Below are positions 36,971 to 44,844 of a stretch of 64,000 bases of DNA, piece after piece (position 1 is the first letter of the stretch; the number at the start of each line of letters is the position of its first letter). Below the pieces are notes generated by a model. That model was not told where the DNA came from and made no database searches. It was given only the letters and a program-made list of their open reading frames with translations. Made by a program: the position numbers and the translations under genes. Source of the DNA: an uncultured Eubacteriales bacterium (GTDB lineage: Bacteria; Bacillota; Clostridia; Oscillospirales; Oscillospiraceae); the NCBI GenBank assembly GCA_900545405.1, contig UQYT01000006.1:1-64000 (forward strand). Direction: 5' to 3'.

Positions 36971-38053
36971 TGAATTATACTATCAAGTGCAACACTTTAG
37001 GGGGATAAAAAGAAGTTCATACAGGCCCCTGGTAGAATGAAGTTACCACACCACCAAACCACCGGAGGGAACTGTATGAACTACCGTCATCTTAGCATAG
37101 AAGAGCGCTGTTGTATACGGAAATATTATGTGGATGGTCTGAGTTACCGAGAAATCGCCCGGTTAATCGGGCGGAGCGTAAGCACGGTATCCCGTGAGAT
37201 ACGCCGGAACTGCACACATATGCATGATATTCCAACCTACTACCCGCATACTGCACAGAAAAAGTATTTGCTGCGTCGCTCGTACTGTCACCGGGGGATG
37301 TTTCATTCACAAGAGGTGATTGACTACATAGAGGAAAAGCTGCGGGCAACTTGGTCGCCGGAGCAGATTGCCTGTACTCCTTGCGAGCTGAAGATGCCCA
37401 GTTGGCGGACTATCTATCGCTGGATCTACGAGAAATACCTGGTAAAGGGCAATCTGAAAGTGCTGCGCCGGAAGGGAAAAAGTCATGGAGTAAAAGAAAC
37501 ACGAGGGAAATACAGCAAGGGGAAATCGATTCGTAAGCGGGACAAGTCAGTATACAGCCGTCAGGAAGCCGGGCACTGGGAAGCGGATACGGTAGTGAGT
37601 GGCCAAGGTAAAAGTAAGGCCTGCTTTGCCACCTTGGCAGAGCGCAAAACCCGGTTTTACATTGCTGTGAAACTTCCTGACAAAAAAGCGGGAACCATGG
37701 AAAACGCCATTGTTTCAGCGCTGTCTGCCTTCCCCCCACAGTTGGTCAAGACCATTACCTGTGACCGGGGGACGGAGTTTGCCAACTGGCGCAGAATCGA
37801 GGAGCGGCTCCATTGTGACGTCTATTTTACCGACCCCTATTGTGCCTGGCAGAAAGGCACAAACGAAAACCTCAATGGTTTGCTCCGGGAGTTTTATCCC
37901 AAAGGCAGAAACCTCTCCCGCGTTGCTCCTGCCACACTAAAACGAAACCTGGCGTTGATTAACGCCAGGCCTCGTAAAGTTCTTAACTTTCATTCTGCTC
38001 AGGAATTATGGGACTTCGAACTCAACTCCTGTTGCACTTAGTTTGACAATTCA
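36971..38053 (+). mobile_element. IS30-family insertion sequence
   Basis: The ends are imperfect 24-base inverted repeats: 36971-36994 starts TGAATT and ends AAGTGCAACA, and the reverse of 38030-38053 starts TGAATT and ends AAGTGCAACA. Eighteen of 24 positions match. One transposase gene fills the element. No target duplication was seen, so the exact outer base is uncertain. Confidence 0.85.
37076..38041 (+). CDS. IS30-family transposase
   Basis: DDE transposase of 321 residues. The N-terminal helix-turn-helix is YREIARLIGRSVSTVSREI; the catalytic acids lie in HWEADTVV, TCDRGTEF and KGTNENLNGLLREF. ATG 37076 has GGAGGG six bases upstream; an in-frame ATG at 37037 lies before that site. The frame is intact, so the element may be active. 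Confidence 0.95.
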   Translation: MNYRHLSIEERCCIRKYYVDGLSYREIARLIGRSVSTVSREIRRNCTHMHDIPTYYPHTAQKKYLLRRSYCHRGMFHSQEVIDYIEEKLRATWSPEQIACTPCELKMPSWRTIYRWIYEKYLVKGNLKVLRRKGKSHGVKETRGKYSKGKSIRKRDKSVYSRQEAGHWEADTVVSGQGKSKACFATLAERKTRFYIAVKLPDKKAGTMENAIVSALSAFPPQLVKTITCDRGTEFANWRRIEERLHCDVYFTDPYCAWQKGTNENLNGLLREFYPKGRNLSRVAPATLKRNLALINARPRKVLNFHSAQELWDFELNSCCT

Positions 38054-38055
38054 CT

Positions 38056-38256
38056 TCACCGCTTGTCGCTCACACCGAGAAGGTAGTCGACGCTGCACTT
38101 GTATAGCGCGGCGAGCTTTATCAGCGTCTGCGTCGGGATGTCGTTCTCGCCGGTCTCGTACTTCGAGTAGCCCGTCTGCGACATCTGCAAATACTTCGCC
38201 ACCTGCGCCTGCGTCATATCCGCGTCCTCGCGCAGGTCCCTGAGCCTTGGATACAT
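38056..38256 (-). CDS. Small XRE-family regulator
   Basis: A 66-residue protein that is little more than a helix-turn-helix: LREDADMTQAQVAKYLQMSQ then TGYSKYETGENDIP, ending with DYLLGVSDKR. ATG 38256 has GAGGTG about six bases upstream. The insertion sequence ends two bases after its stop codon, leaving the gene intact. Two palindromes upstream of its start look like its own operators. Confidence 0.88.
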   Translation of the reverse strand: MYPRLRDLREDADMTQAQVAKYLQMSQTGYSKYETGENDIPTQTLIKLAALYKCSVDYLLGVSDKR

Positions 38257-38282
38257 CCGTGTCACCTCGGACACAGTATTTC

Positions 38283-38327
38283 ATAACCTGAAACAGATTA
38301 TTGAAGATTAACCTGAAACAGGTTAAT
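38283..38327. promoter_or_regulatory. Two operator palindromes upstream of the XRE gene
   Basis: ATTAACCTG-AAA-CAGGTTAAT (38307-38327) is perfect; ATAACCTG-AAA-CAGATTAT (38283-38301) has one mismatch per arm. The centres are 25 bases apart. They probably bind the small XRE regulator. Confidence 0.7.
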
Positions 38328-38378
38328 GCGGACGCGCTTTGCCCCGGGGCCGATTTGGTCCCGGGGCTGCTTTGGGTT

Positions 38379-39077
38379 TCAGCTGGTGGTCGTGGTGCAG
38401 TCGCCGGAGGGGAAGAACTCCTCGACGGGGAAGCGGATCTGGGAGAAGATCTCGCAGGGGTCGTCGTTGCAGCGGCCGCCGGCGCATTCCTTCTCGGGCA
38501 CGCAGTAATCGTAGGCCGGGATGAGCAGCTGGGTGTCGCGCTCAAGGCGGATGATGGAGAACTGGCCGAGGGTGACGTACAGCCTGCGGCCGGTGTCGGT
38601 GGTGACCAGCGCCTCGCCGAAGCGGGCGAGGATGCAGGCCGGGATGTCGTGTCTGTCGTTGTCGCAGCAGACGTTGCAGTTGGCGTCTACGAGCTTGAGG
38701 TGCAGCGCTATGGGGTCGACGGCCTCGACGTAGGCGGTGGGCATGCCGTCGTCCACGCAGCTGCAGTCGCACAGGTCGGACGAGAACGTCTTTACCGTGC
38801 CCTCGCCGCCGCAGAGCATGACGCGCTTGTCGAAGATGGCGAGTCCCGTGACGGTGTTCCCGCCGGGGAAGGTCTCGCCCGTTATCTTGTAGAAATATGT
38901 GACGTCTACGGTGTAATAGCCCTTGTTAAAGGTGATGGCCTCGACGTTCACCTCGGCATACAGCAGCTCCGCGCTCTTGGGCCGGACGCTGAAGGCGTTG
39001 TCTATGTAGGTCTGGGACCCGACGGTGGGGTAAACCCGGAGGTCTTCTATGCAGTCTTTGTCATAAGACTGACCGTT
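38379..39077 (-). pseudogene. Cysteine-rich host protein, N-terminus cut off at the prophage edge
   Basis: An open frame of 232 codons with no start of its own near the left part of the prophage. It reads GQSYDKDCIEDLRVYP, then a middle with CDCSC, CNVCC and other Cys pairs, and ends FPVEEFFPSGDCTTTTS. The frame meets a stop (TAA at 39078-39080) within 15 bases of the integrase stop, which suggests the gene was split by insertion and that its 5' part lies at the far end of the prophage. I recognise the general type as a conserved Clostridia Cys-rich protein of unknown function, possibly spore-coat related; that is a guess. Downstream of its end is a GC-rich stem at 38341-38375. Confidence 0.65.
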
Positions 39078-39092
39078 TTATAAATATGGCAG
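39053..39092. other. Probable left attachment site (attL)
   Basis: The host frame ends and the integrase gene ends within this stretch. It contains a dyad AGTCTT (39053-39058) and AAGACT (39065-39070) around TGTCAT. The exact core cannot be set without the right end. Confidence 0.5.
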
Positions 39093-40568
39093 TTAAAAAT
39101 CGCGGAGCTGGAGCTCCAGGGTGAAGTCGCGGGGTTTGGTTTTCTTCTCTTTGGTGTAGGTTACTTCCACGCCGAGTGCTTTTAGGGCACTGTTCTTGTC
39201 GGCGGGAGACATGGTGGGGTAGAGCTGGACCAGATTCTCCAATGCGGCGGCGGCTTTGCGCGGGTCGCTGCGGCGGCGCTCATCTATCTGGCGTTCGAGG
39301 TCTGCCCGTTTGCTTGCAAGCTCGGCAAGCTCTTTTTCTGCGGCGTCGAGCCTTGAGCGAAACGTAGAGCGGTCATAGGTGCCGTCCTCGAGGAATTCAT
39401 ACAGACGCGGGATGCGGGCCTGTACGCGCTCCTGCTCGCGCTGCGCGGCTGCAAGGGCGGCTTCCAGCGCGTCAACATTTGGCGCGGCGCCCGAGTCTAT
39501 GAGAAGTCGGAGCCGGGCGAGCTCGTCATACAGCAGCTCGACCATGCGCTCCTCCACATACTCGAACTTCGCGCCGGCGGTACAGCCCTTTGTGGTGCAC
39601 AGCAGATACGGCTCGCCGCTGCTGCTGCCCATGCGCTGCATATTGTTCCCGCACTTCGAGCAGCGGATGATGCCTGCAAAGGGGTTTGCGCGCTGGCCGG
39701 TGTTGCTGGGCGGTATGTATCGCTGCTTCCTGCGCTCCTGAGCTTCCAGCCAGGTGTCCCATGGGATGATCGCTTCGTGCACGCCGTCCACCATCAGCCA
39801 CTCGCCCTCCGGAGTGTAAACGACGTGATGCTTGTCTTTGCCGTGGGCTCCGGGGCGGTAGTGCTTTACGCGGTTCCAGGCGACCTTACCGGCGAAGGTG
39901 GGATTGCGCAGTACGTGCCGCACTGTGTTCCGGTTCCACTCGGCGCCGCGTCGAGGGGTACTCCCCATGACGTTGAGCTCCTGCGCTATGGTCTGCGCGC
40001 CGATACCGGCGAGATAACGCTCGTAGATATAGCGCACGAAACGCGCTTCCTCGGGGATGACCTCCAGCGAAGGCAGCTTGCCGATGCGGCAACGGCGGTA
40101 GCCGTAGGGCGCGTTGGCCGTATAGCCGCCGGCCTCTATGGTCTGCATCAGACCGCGCCTCATACGTTTCCGGATTGCCCTCCACTCGGCACGAGCAAAA
40201 AAGGCCTTAAACTCCGTCATCTCGATATCGACGTCGTTCGTGAGGTCATAGGTTTTCTCAGGCGTGATTATCAGTGTGCCGGACTCGCGGAAGGCGTCCA
40301 GGATGGTGCCTTGGTCGGCCATGCCGCCGCGCCCGAGGCGGTCGATGTCCATGCACAGCACGGCCTCAACTTCGCCGGCGCGGATGCGCTCGAGCAGCTT
40401 GAGCATTTCCGGGCGCGCATAGAGCTTTTCTCCGGACGCCACTTCCTCGTACACGCCGTCCACGGGCAGGCCGAGCCGGTCGGCCAGTTCCTCCAGCGCG
40501 GCCCAGTGCTTCGCCAGCACCTCCTCCGTGCTCTGCCCCTCCTCCGCGCGGCTCTTGCGGAGATACAT
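39093..40568 (-). CDS. int: Large serine recombinase (prophage integrase)
   Basis: Site-specific recombinase of 491 residues that inserts and excises the prophage. The resolvase domain (about 1-145) has the active-site Ser in YLRKSRAEEG and the DRLGRGG motif. The recombinase domain follows (about 160-270), then a zinc ribbon (CSKCG ... CTTKGC), a coiled coil (about 370-430) and a C-terminal tail. ATG 40568 starts at the catalytic strand; an AGGGGG lies some 17 bases before it, a little far. The gene sits at the element edge, as expected for this class. Confidence 0.94.
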   Translation of the reverse strand: MYLRKSRAEEGQSTEEVLAKHWAALEELADRLGLPVDGVYEEVASGEKLYARPEMLKLLERIRAGEVEAVLCMDIDRLGRGGMADQGTILDAFRESGTLIITPEKTYDLTNDVDIEMTEFKAFFARAEWRAIRKRMRRGLMQTIEAGGYTANAPYGYRRCRIGKLPSLEVIPEEARFVRYIYERYLAGIGAQTIAQELNVMGSTPRRGAEWNRNTVRHVLRNPTFAGKVAWNRVKHYRPGAHGKDKHHVVYTPEGEWLMVDGVHEAIIPWDTWLEAQERRKQRYIPPSNTGQRANPFAGIIRCSKCGNNMQRMGSSSGEPYLLCTTKGCTAGAKFEYVEERMVELLYDELARLRLLIDSGAAPNVDALEAALAAAQREQERVQARIPRLYEFLEDGTYDRSTFRSRLDAAEKELAELASKRADLERQIDERRRSDPRKAAAALENLVQLYPTMSPADKNSALKALGVEVTYTKEKKTKPRDFTLELQLRDF

Positions 40569-40660
40569 GAAATTCGTATGGATCACCCCCTTGAATTGAA
40601 TATAGAACGACAAGTATTACTTAACAAGTTCTAAAGCCCTGCCTCAGGAGAGACGGCTTT

Positions 40661-41116
40661 TTATTTTTTATGATTCATTTTTAACTCGTCGCACAATCTT
40701 TCTATCTCCCAGCGGGCCGAGGTGGACGGGAAAAAGAGAAGTTCATCAAAACCATATTTATTTGAAACGTCATTATACCACTCATTGTACGACATTTTGC
40801 TATGCCATTCTCGCCATGCGTCACGCTGCCAAGCCTCCTCTCTCATATACTCTGGCAGAACTTCTATCGCAGCTATCGTGGCGGCTGCCTTTATGGCTTC
40901 GTCGTATTCTTGACTCCATCTCTTATTTATTGCACTCTCTAGAGTTTGCATCACGCCATACACTGGGAATGATAGACCGTAGCACATCAAGATGACGGCC
41001 TCTTTCAACTTGCCAATTGACTTCCCACGGCGATTGCAACTCCATTCCAAAAGGCGGCCTAAAGCGCAGAGGATGAAGGCAATGCCTAAATAGGCTAATA
41101 TGTCCGACAACTTCAT
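40661..41116 (-). CDS. Prophage hypothetical protein with N-terminal membrane anchor
   Basis: 151 residues. The first 20 form a membrane helix (ILAYLGIAFILCALGRLLEW), a second weaker segment follows, then a charged soluble part rich in Trp and Tyr. GGGAGG lies six bases before the ATG. It sits between integrase and repressor on the same strand, a place often used for lysogenic-conversion genes; function unknown. Confidence 0.7.
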   Translation of the reverse strand: MKLSDILAYLGIAFILCALGRLLEWSCNRRGKSIGKLKEAVILMCYGLSFPVYGVMQTLESAINKRWSQEYDEAIKAAATIAAIEVLPEYMREEAWQRDAWREWHSKMSYNEWYNDVSNKYGFDELLFFPSTSARWEIERLCDELKMNHKK

Positions 41117-41178
41117 ATTGAGCCTCCCACAAAAGCGCGGCTACAGGCCGCGCCTTTTTCTATATTCGCTGATATCTA

Positions 41179-41643
41179 TTATCCGGCGCTGGCACGCTCG
41201 TTTCTTGTGGGGTCTTCGTACTTTTTGAGAATATGCTTAATTACATCTCGATCATCATCGCTTGCCCGTCTGTACAATTCAATAAAGTAAAGTTCATTTT
41301 CACTTAGCTCGCTATCATTCGATAGAGGGCCAGCAAGCCGTATGTAGTCACTGCGCAATCCGGGAGGGACACCGCGGGACTGCAACAGGTATAGTTTTTC
41401 CTCATCATTTCTTGCATTCTGATAATCCTCATAAAAGTCGTCTGGCCAATTACCAATTAGGAAATCAGAGTCAACGCCGAGAAGCTCAGAAAGCTTTTTT
41501 AACATTAATATATCTGGTTCTCGCTTATCCTTCTCCCAATAGTTTAACCTAGTGGGAGTAATACCCATCAGTTCAGCGAGCTGCTTTTGAGAATATTCTT
41601 TTTTATTGCGGGCGTAAACTAACCGCTTGCCAAAAGTGTCCAT
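41179..41643 (-). CDS. CI-like prophage repressor (XRE family)
   Basis: 154 residues. An N-terminal helix-turn-helix (YSQKQLAELMGITPTRLNYWEK) is followed by a linker and a C-terminal part without a peptidase motif, so it is not a LexA-like self-cleaving repressor. AAAGGAGG lies seven bases before ATG 41643. It diverges from a Cro-like gene around paired promoters and an inverted repeat, which marks it as the lysogeny regulator. Confidence 0.88.
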   Translation of the reverse strand: MDTFGKRLVYARNKKEYSQKQLAELMGITPTRLNYWEKDKREPDILMLKKLSELLGVDSDFLIGNWPDDFYEDYQNARNDEEKLYLLQSRGVPPGLRSDYIRLAGPLSNDSELSENELYFIELYRRASDDDRDVIKHILKKYEDPTRNERASAG

Positions 41644-41664
41644 ATACTTGCCTCCTTTTATAAT

Positions 41665-41693
41665 ACAATAACGCAAATAGCTAATCAGGTCAA
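41665..41693 (-). promoter_or_regulatory. Repressor promoter
   Basis: Minus strand TTGACC (41688-41693), 17 bases, TATTGT (41665-41670). Confidence 0.75.
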
Positions 41694-41717
41694 TATAAAA
41701 ATAAGCAATTTGCGAAG

Positions 41718-41758
41718 TATTACCGTTTTGCTATTGACAAATAAGCAAAACGGTAATA
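41718..41758. promoter_or_regulatory. Prophage operator: 15-bp perfect inverted repeat
   Basis: TATTACCGTTTTGCT (41718-41732) and its exact reverse complement (41744-41758) flank ATTGACAAATA, which holds the -35 of the lytic promoter. Repressor bound here would block that promoter. Weaker GCAAA-type sites lie on the repressor side. Confidence 0.8.
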
Positions 41759-41762
41759 TTAT
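41734..41762 (+). promoter_or_regulatory. Early lytic promoter
   Basis: TTGACA (41734-41739), 17 bases, TATTAT (41757-41762), overlapping the operator and leading into the Cro-like gene. Confidence 0.82.
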
Positions 41763-41801
41763 AATCTTGCAATTATCATAATGCTAATCGAGGTGATAAA
41801 C

Positions 41802-42008
41802 ATGTATCCAAATCTCAAGGCAGAACAAGCACGAAATGGTTACAGCAACGGGTTCGTAGCAGAGAAGCTTGGCATGTCTCGAAGCAATTACGAGACGAAG
41901 TGCCGTAACGGGCGCTTCCGCGTCAGTGAGGCGCGCATACTGTGCCAACTGTTTAATGCGGATTTCAACTACTTGTTCGAGCTGCCTTTGGAACAGACGG
42001 CGCAGTAA
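41802..42008 (+). CDS. Cro-like small XRE regulator
   Basis: 68 residues, almost all helix-turn-helix: NGYSNGFVAEKLGMSRSNYE then TKCRNGRF. GAGGTG lies six bases before ATG 41802. As the first rightward gene after the early promoter it fits a Cro role. Confidence 0.85.
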   Translation: MYPNLKAEQARNGYSNGFVAEKLGMSRSNYETKCRNGRFRVSEARILCQLFNADFNYLFELPLEQTAQ

Positions 42009-42020
42009 GGAGGTGAGGGC

Positions 42021-42374
42021 GTGAGCTGTGACATGGCGGCGGCGTTTTGCATAGGGATATCGACGGTGTTTGGGCTTCGGAAAGCGGTGAAGATGAGAAA
42101 CGGCGGGGAGCACAAAGTCTTTGGGGCCGCGATGCTCATAACACAGCCGCTGATTTGGGTCGCATCACTGTGGAAACAGCTCCGTTTCGGGAGCGACACC
42201 GCATTCTCGCTTGGATTATACATAGCCGGTATCACGATAGAGGGGGCTGCACTAAGCCTAATATTCCTTGCCATAGGCGGGAAAGCCTTTGCCTGGGAGA
42301 ATGCAAAGGCTTTCGGTATGGCACTATTTTGGGTCGTTGTCATGTGCGTGCTCACTTTGATATTTGGTAACTGA
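42021..42374 (+). CDS. Prophage membrane protein, unknown
   Basis: 117 residues with about four hydrophobic segments (for example AAMLITQPLIWVASL and GMALFWVVVMCVLTLIFG). The GTG start has GGAGG eight bases upstream. Its 3' end overlaps the next, convergent gene by 51 bases. Function not recognised. Confidence 0.65.
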   Translation: MSCDMAAAFCIGISTVFGLRKAVKMRNGGEHKVFGAAMLITQPLIWVASLWKQLRFGSDTAFSLGLYIAGITIEGAALSLIFLAIGGKAFAWENAKAFGMALFWVVVMCVLTLIFGN

Positions 42375-42716
42375 GTCTAAAGCGGAGCGCAGGCGCTTTG
42401 TGTCGGTGCTGTTCGCAGCGTCGAAAAGCTCGCTGAGCAAATCATACAGCTTGCCATCCGCTGACGCACGGACTTCGCCTATAGCTGAAAGGGCCCTTCT
42501 GCGGTCTTCCGCGACGGGTGAGCTAAAGAGGCGCGCGACCGCGGCCAACATGGAATTAAAGCCTTCCAATTTGCGCTGTTCTTGCTCGTGTGCCCACTGC
42601 GCTTCAAGCTCCCTTAATTTCCGCGCAGCCTCATATTTTGCTACCCCGAAAGAAACTGCGGCAGAAATTAAAGCGCATACCGTGGCAGTAATAAAATCCG
42701 AAAAGTTGAAATTCAA
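42324..42716 (-). CDS. Prophage hypothetical with N-terminal membrane helix
   Basis: 130 residues. A membrane helix (ITATVCALISAAVSFGVA) is followed by a charged coiled-coil-like stretch (YEAARKLRELEAQWAHEQEQ) and a soluble end. TTG 42716 has GGAGG nine bases upstream. It is one of the few genes on the minus strand in this part and might be expressed in the lysogen. Confidence 0.6.
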   Translation of the reverse strand: MNFNFSDFITATVCALISAAVSFGVAKYEAARKLRELEAQWAHEQEQRKLEGFNSMLAAVARLFSSPVAEDRRRALSAIGEVRASADGKLYDLLSELFDAANSTDTKRLRSALDSVTKYQSEHAHDNDPK

Positions 42717-42785
42717 ACGACGTCACCTCCCTTCCGGATGATTTTACCACCGGGCGAGGAGGTGGACAAGAGGGGAGGTGAGGGC

Positions 42786-43004
42786 GTGAGCGGCGGTAAT
42801 AAAAAGCCCGCGCTGGATGAGCGCGAGCGGGATGAAGTTCAATTCAAAGGCGTTATATTTTTTACTGCCAACGATTCTGGTGGAGAGCCGGAAAGCGGCG
42901 AAGGGCTCTACGATGCTTGCGTCAATGGCAAAACTGACATAGGCACAGACCACCACATTCAAACAGGAACTATTTCTGAAGCGATATTCGGCTGCCAGGA
43001 GTGA
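42786..43004 (+). CDS. Small prophage protein, unknown
   Basis: 72 residues, charged, with a hydrophobic centre FKGVIFFTANDSG. GTG 42786 has GGAGG eight bases upstream, in a start region nearly identical to that of the gene at 42021. No family recognised. Confidence 0.55.
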   Translation: MSGGNKKPALDERERDEVQFKGVIFFTANDSGGEPESGEGLYDACVNGKTDIGTDHHIQTGTISEAIFGCQE

Positions 43005-43085
43005 AAACTGATAGATGGGCGGCTACGTAAGCAGTAATCATTCAGGCTGAGGCACACATAGGCTTGAAGGTGGAGGTGAGGGGCT

Positions 43086-43283
43086 GTGGCGGAGCCTGTT
43101 TATCCGATAATCACGAAAGAGGAGACCGAGGACGGGTACATATTACGGTACGACTATGGCCCAAAGCAGGGCGTCACGACCTGCATCGTACACCGGCGGC
43201 CGACGACGGAGGAGGAACGCTCGCGCATGCGCAGCGGTATCAACAGGATAATACGCCCGTACGGCTACGTGCTGGCGGACTGA
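43086..43283 (+). CDS. Small prophage protein, unknown
   Basis: 65 residues, beginning MAEPVYPIITKEETEDGY and rich in Arg toward the end. The GTG has GGAGG nine bases upstream. It resembles short proteins often found in early regions of Clostridia phages; no function known. Confidence 0.65.
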   Translation: MAEPVYPIITKEETEDGYILRYDYGPKQGVTTCIVHRRPTTEEERSRMRSGINRIIRPYGYVLAD

Positions 43284-43296
43284 GAGGGTCACAAAC

Positions 43297-43680
43297 ATGG
43301 TTATGTCCGAAAGCGAAATCGTCCGGGAGTACCGGACGGCGAAGAACAAGTCCAAGCAAATCGAGGTACTGGCGGAGCTGAATGCGGTAAAGGCGGACTG
43401 GATAAAGGATATCCTCCTGCGCAATCCGGAGAGCGGATATGTGAAGCCGGGGCCAAAGCCCAAGCAGAAGGCGGCGGCGGAGACGGAAGCGGTGCGGGAG
43501 GTCAACGCGCTGGCACCGGAAGCGCCGGGTTGGGCGGACAGGGACCGCGGAGGGGCGGCGCTGCTGCTCATGGAGCTGGCGGCTATGCTGGAGCGCTGTG
43601 AGGATATTGACTGCCTCGAGAAGCTGGAGCTGGCGGCCACGCTGAGCGGCGGCCGCGTGATGATAGTGGACATCCACTGA
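43297..43680 (+). CDS. Prophage protein with N-terminal helical domain, unknown
   Basis: 127 residues. The first 40 (SESEIVREYRTAKNKSKQIE) are helical and charged, a basic linker (KPGPKPKQK) follows, then a Leu-rich C-terminus with LEKLELAATL. It may bind DNA; the linker is AT-hook-like only in part. Start ATG 43297 with GAGAGGG upstream. Confidence 0.65.
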   Translation: MVMSESEIVREYRTAKNKSKQIEVLAELNAVKADWIKDILLRNPESGYVKPGPKPKQKAAAETEAVREVNALAPEAPGWADRDRGGAALLLMELAAMLERCEDIDCLEKLELAATLSGGRVMIVDIH

Positions 43681-43724
43681 GGCGGCCCACATGAAAAACA
43701 CGAGAAAGCACAGGGGGGCAAGGA

Positions 43725-44324
43725 ATGATGAATGACAGGAGGGTAAAGGCCGTGCTGGCCGGGTACATAGCGCTGTGCGCGCTGCTCATCATCCTTGCCG
43801 CCATCATATCGCTGCGCCTGAGTGCGCAGGAGGCGCGGGCGGCAAGTGAGCTGCCCGCGCCTGTTTACAGCTCCGCCGCGCTGGCGGCACATCTGGCGGT
43901 AGCGCCGGACGTGGCGGCACATGAGCCGCAGACGCCGGAACCGGTCGCGGAGCCCGAGCCCGAGCCGCTGTATGAGGAGATCACGGCGGAGGAGCGGGAG
44001 CTGCTTGCCCGCGTGGTGTATGCCGAGAGCAATACCGAGACGCTTGAGGGGCAGATAGCCGTCGCCCAGGTGGTGCTCAACCGCGTGCGCTCCGAGAGCT
44101 TCCCGGACACGGTGAGCGAGGTAATTTATCAGGAGCGGCAATTCTCCACGGCGCCTATACTAAGCCGCGTGACGCCCAACGAGACCAACTATGAGGCCGT
44201 AGACGCGGCGTTTGAGACTGAGGTCGTGCCCTATGACGTGCTCTATTTCTCCCGCGGAGCTGAAAATGACAGGGTGTGGGGGCAGATCGGAGCGCATGTG
44301 TTCTGCTATGGATATGTATGGTGA
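43725..44324 (+). CDS. Membrane-anchored SleB-type cell wall hydrolase
   Basis: 199 residues. An N-terminal membrane helix (VLAGYIALCALLIILAAIIS), an external Pro/Glu-rich linker (about 66-80) and a SleB/CwlJ-type hydrolase domain (PF07486) with the catalytic Glu in LLARVVYAESNTE. SleB enzymes cleave spore cortex or vegetative peptidoglycan. Its place among early genes, not in a lysis cassette, is unusual. AAGGA precedes the ATG. Confidence 0.85.
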   Translation: MMNDRRVKAVLAGYIALCALLIILAAIISLRLSAQEARAASELPAPVYSSAALAAHLAVAPDVAAHEPQTPEPVAEPEPEPLYEEITAEERELLARVVYAESNTETLEGQIAVAQVVLNRVRSESFPDTVSEVIYQERQFSTAPILSRVTPNETNYEAVDAAFETEVVPYDVLYFSRGAENDRVWGQIGAHVFCYGYVW

Positions 44325-44365
44325 GCGGCTGGGCCGCTTGCAAATATGACAACGGAGGAATGAAC

Positions 44366-44665
44366 ATGTACATCGTTACTATCAGAGAAAAGGGCAAAAG
44401 CGAACCTGTGTTTGAGCAGGTGTGCAACTGCGTGATCGGCGCAGTCGGCAATCGCAAGAATGGGTACAACTTTACCGGATTATCTGGCACTCGAAATGCG
44501 CTGATAACTGCTTATGCTTGCGCATTAAGAGAACTCAAATATCTTGATGGGGAATATCCCGGCCTTATGGATGAAGCTATTGAAGCTGCCAATAGCGCGG
44601 AACTTGTAGAAGACGAATCTGTTGTCCCTGTCTCCTCTTTCCTGGGCCGGCTCTTTGGCAGGTGA
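44366..44665 (+). CDS. Small prophage protein, unknown
   Basis: 99 residues beginning MYIVTIREKGKSEPVFEQV, with no recognised family. ATG 44366 has GGAGG seven bases upstream; an ATG two codons earlier is too close to that site. Confidence 0.6.
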   Translation: MYIVTIREKGKSEPVFEQVCNCVIGAVGNRKNGYNFTGLSGTRNALITAYACALRELKYLDGEYPGLMDEAIEAANSAELVEDESVVPVSSFLGRLFGR

Positions 44666-44670
44666 GCGGC

Positions 44671-44844
44671 GTGGACAGGTGGGAAGTGCGGCATGATCTC
44701 TATGAGGACGTTGAGGTCGAGGCGGAGGACAGGCTGCGCGCCATAATCGCGGCGGCGAAGGTTTGGGGCGTGCGCTGGCTGCCCATTGCGCATGAGTGCC
44801 GAACAAAGAGAGTGAAAGGAGCGGCCAACTGTGGCGAGGCTTGA
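44671..44844 (+). CDS. Small prophage protein, unknown
   Basis: 57 residues beginning MDRWEVRHDLYEDVEVEA, acidic then basic. GTG 44671 has AGGTG upstream; GTG 44662 overlaps the previous stop and is also possible. Confidence 0.5.
   Translation: MDRWEVRHDLYEDVEVEAEDRLRAIIAAAKVWGVRWLPIAHECRTKRVKGAANCGEA

Noticed and set aside
36966..38058. Target-site duplication at the IS30 ends
   Set aside because: GCGGG on the left and CTTCA on the right do not match; the end of the element may be a few bases off or the duplication lost.
38379..39077. Calling the split gene a DUF3794/SPOCS protein
   Set aside because: The Cys pairs and beta pattern are suggestive only; no diagnostic motif could be verified by eye.
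43064..43381. Plus-strand frame of 105 codons
   Set aside because: It overlaps two better-supported genes (43086 and 43297) in another frame and has a Gly/Arg-rich shadow composition.
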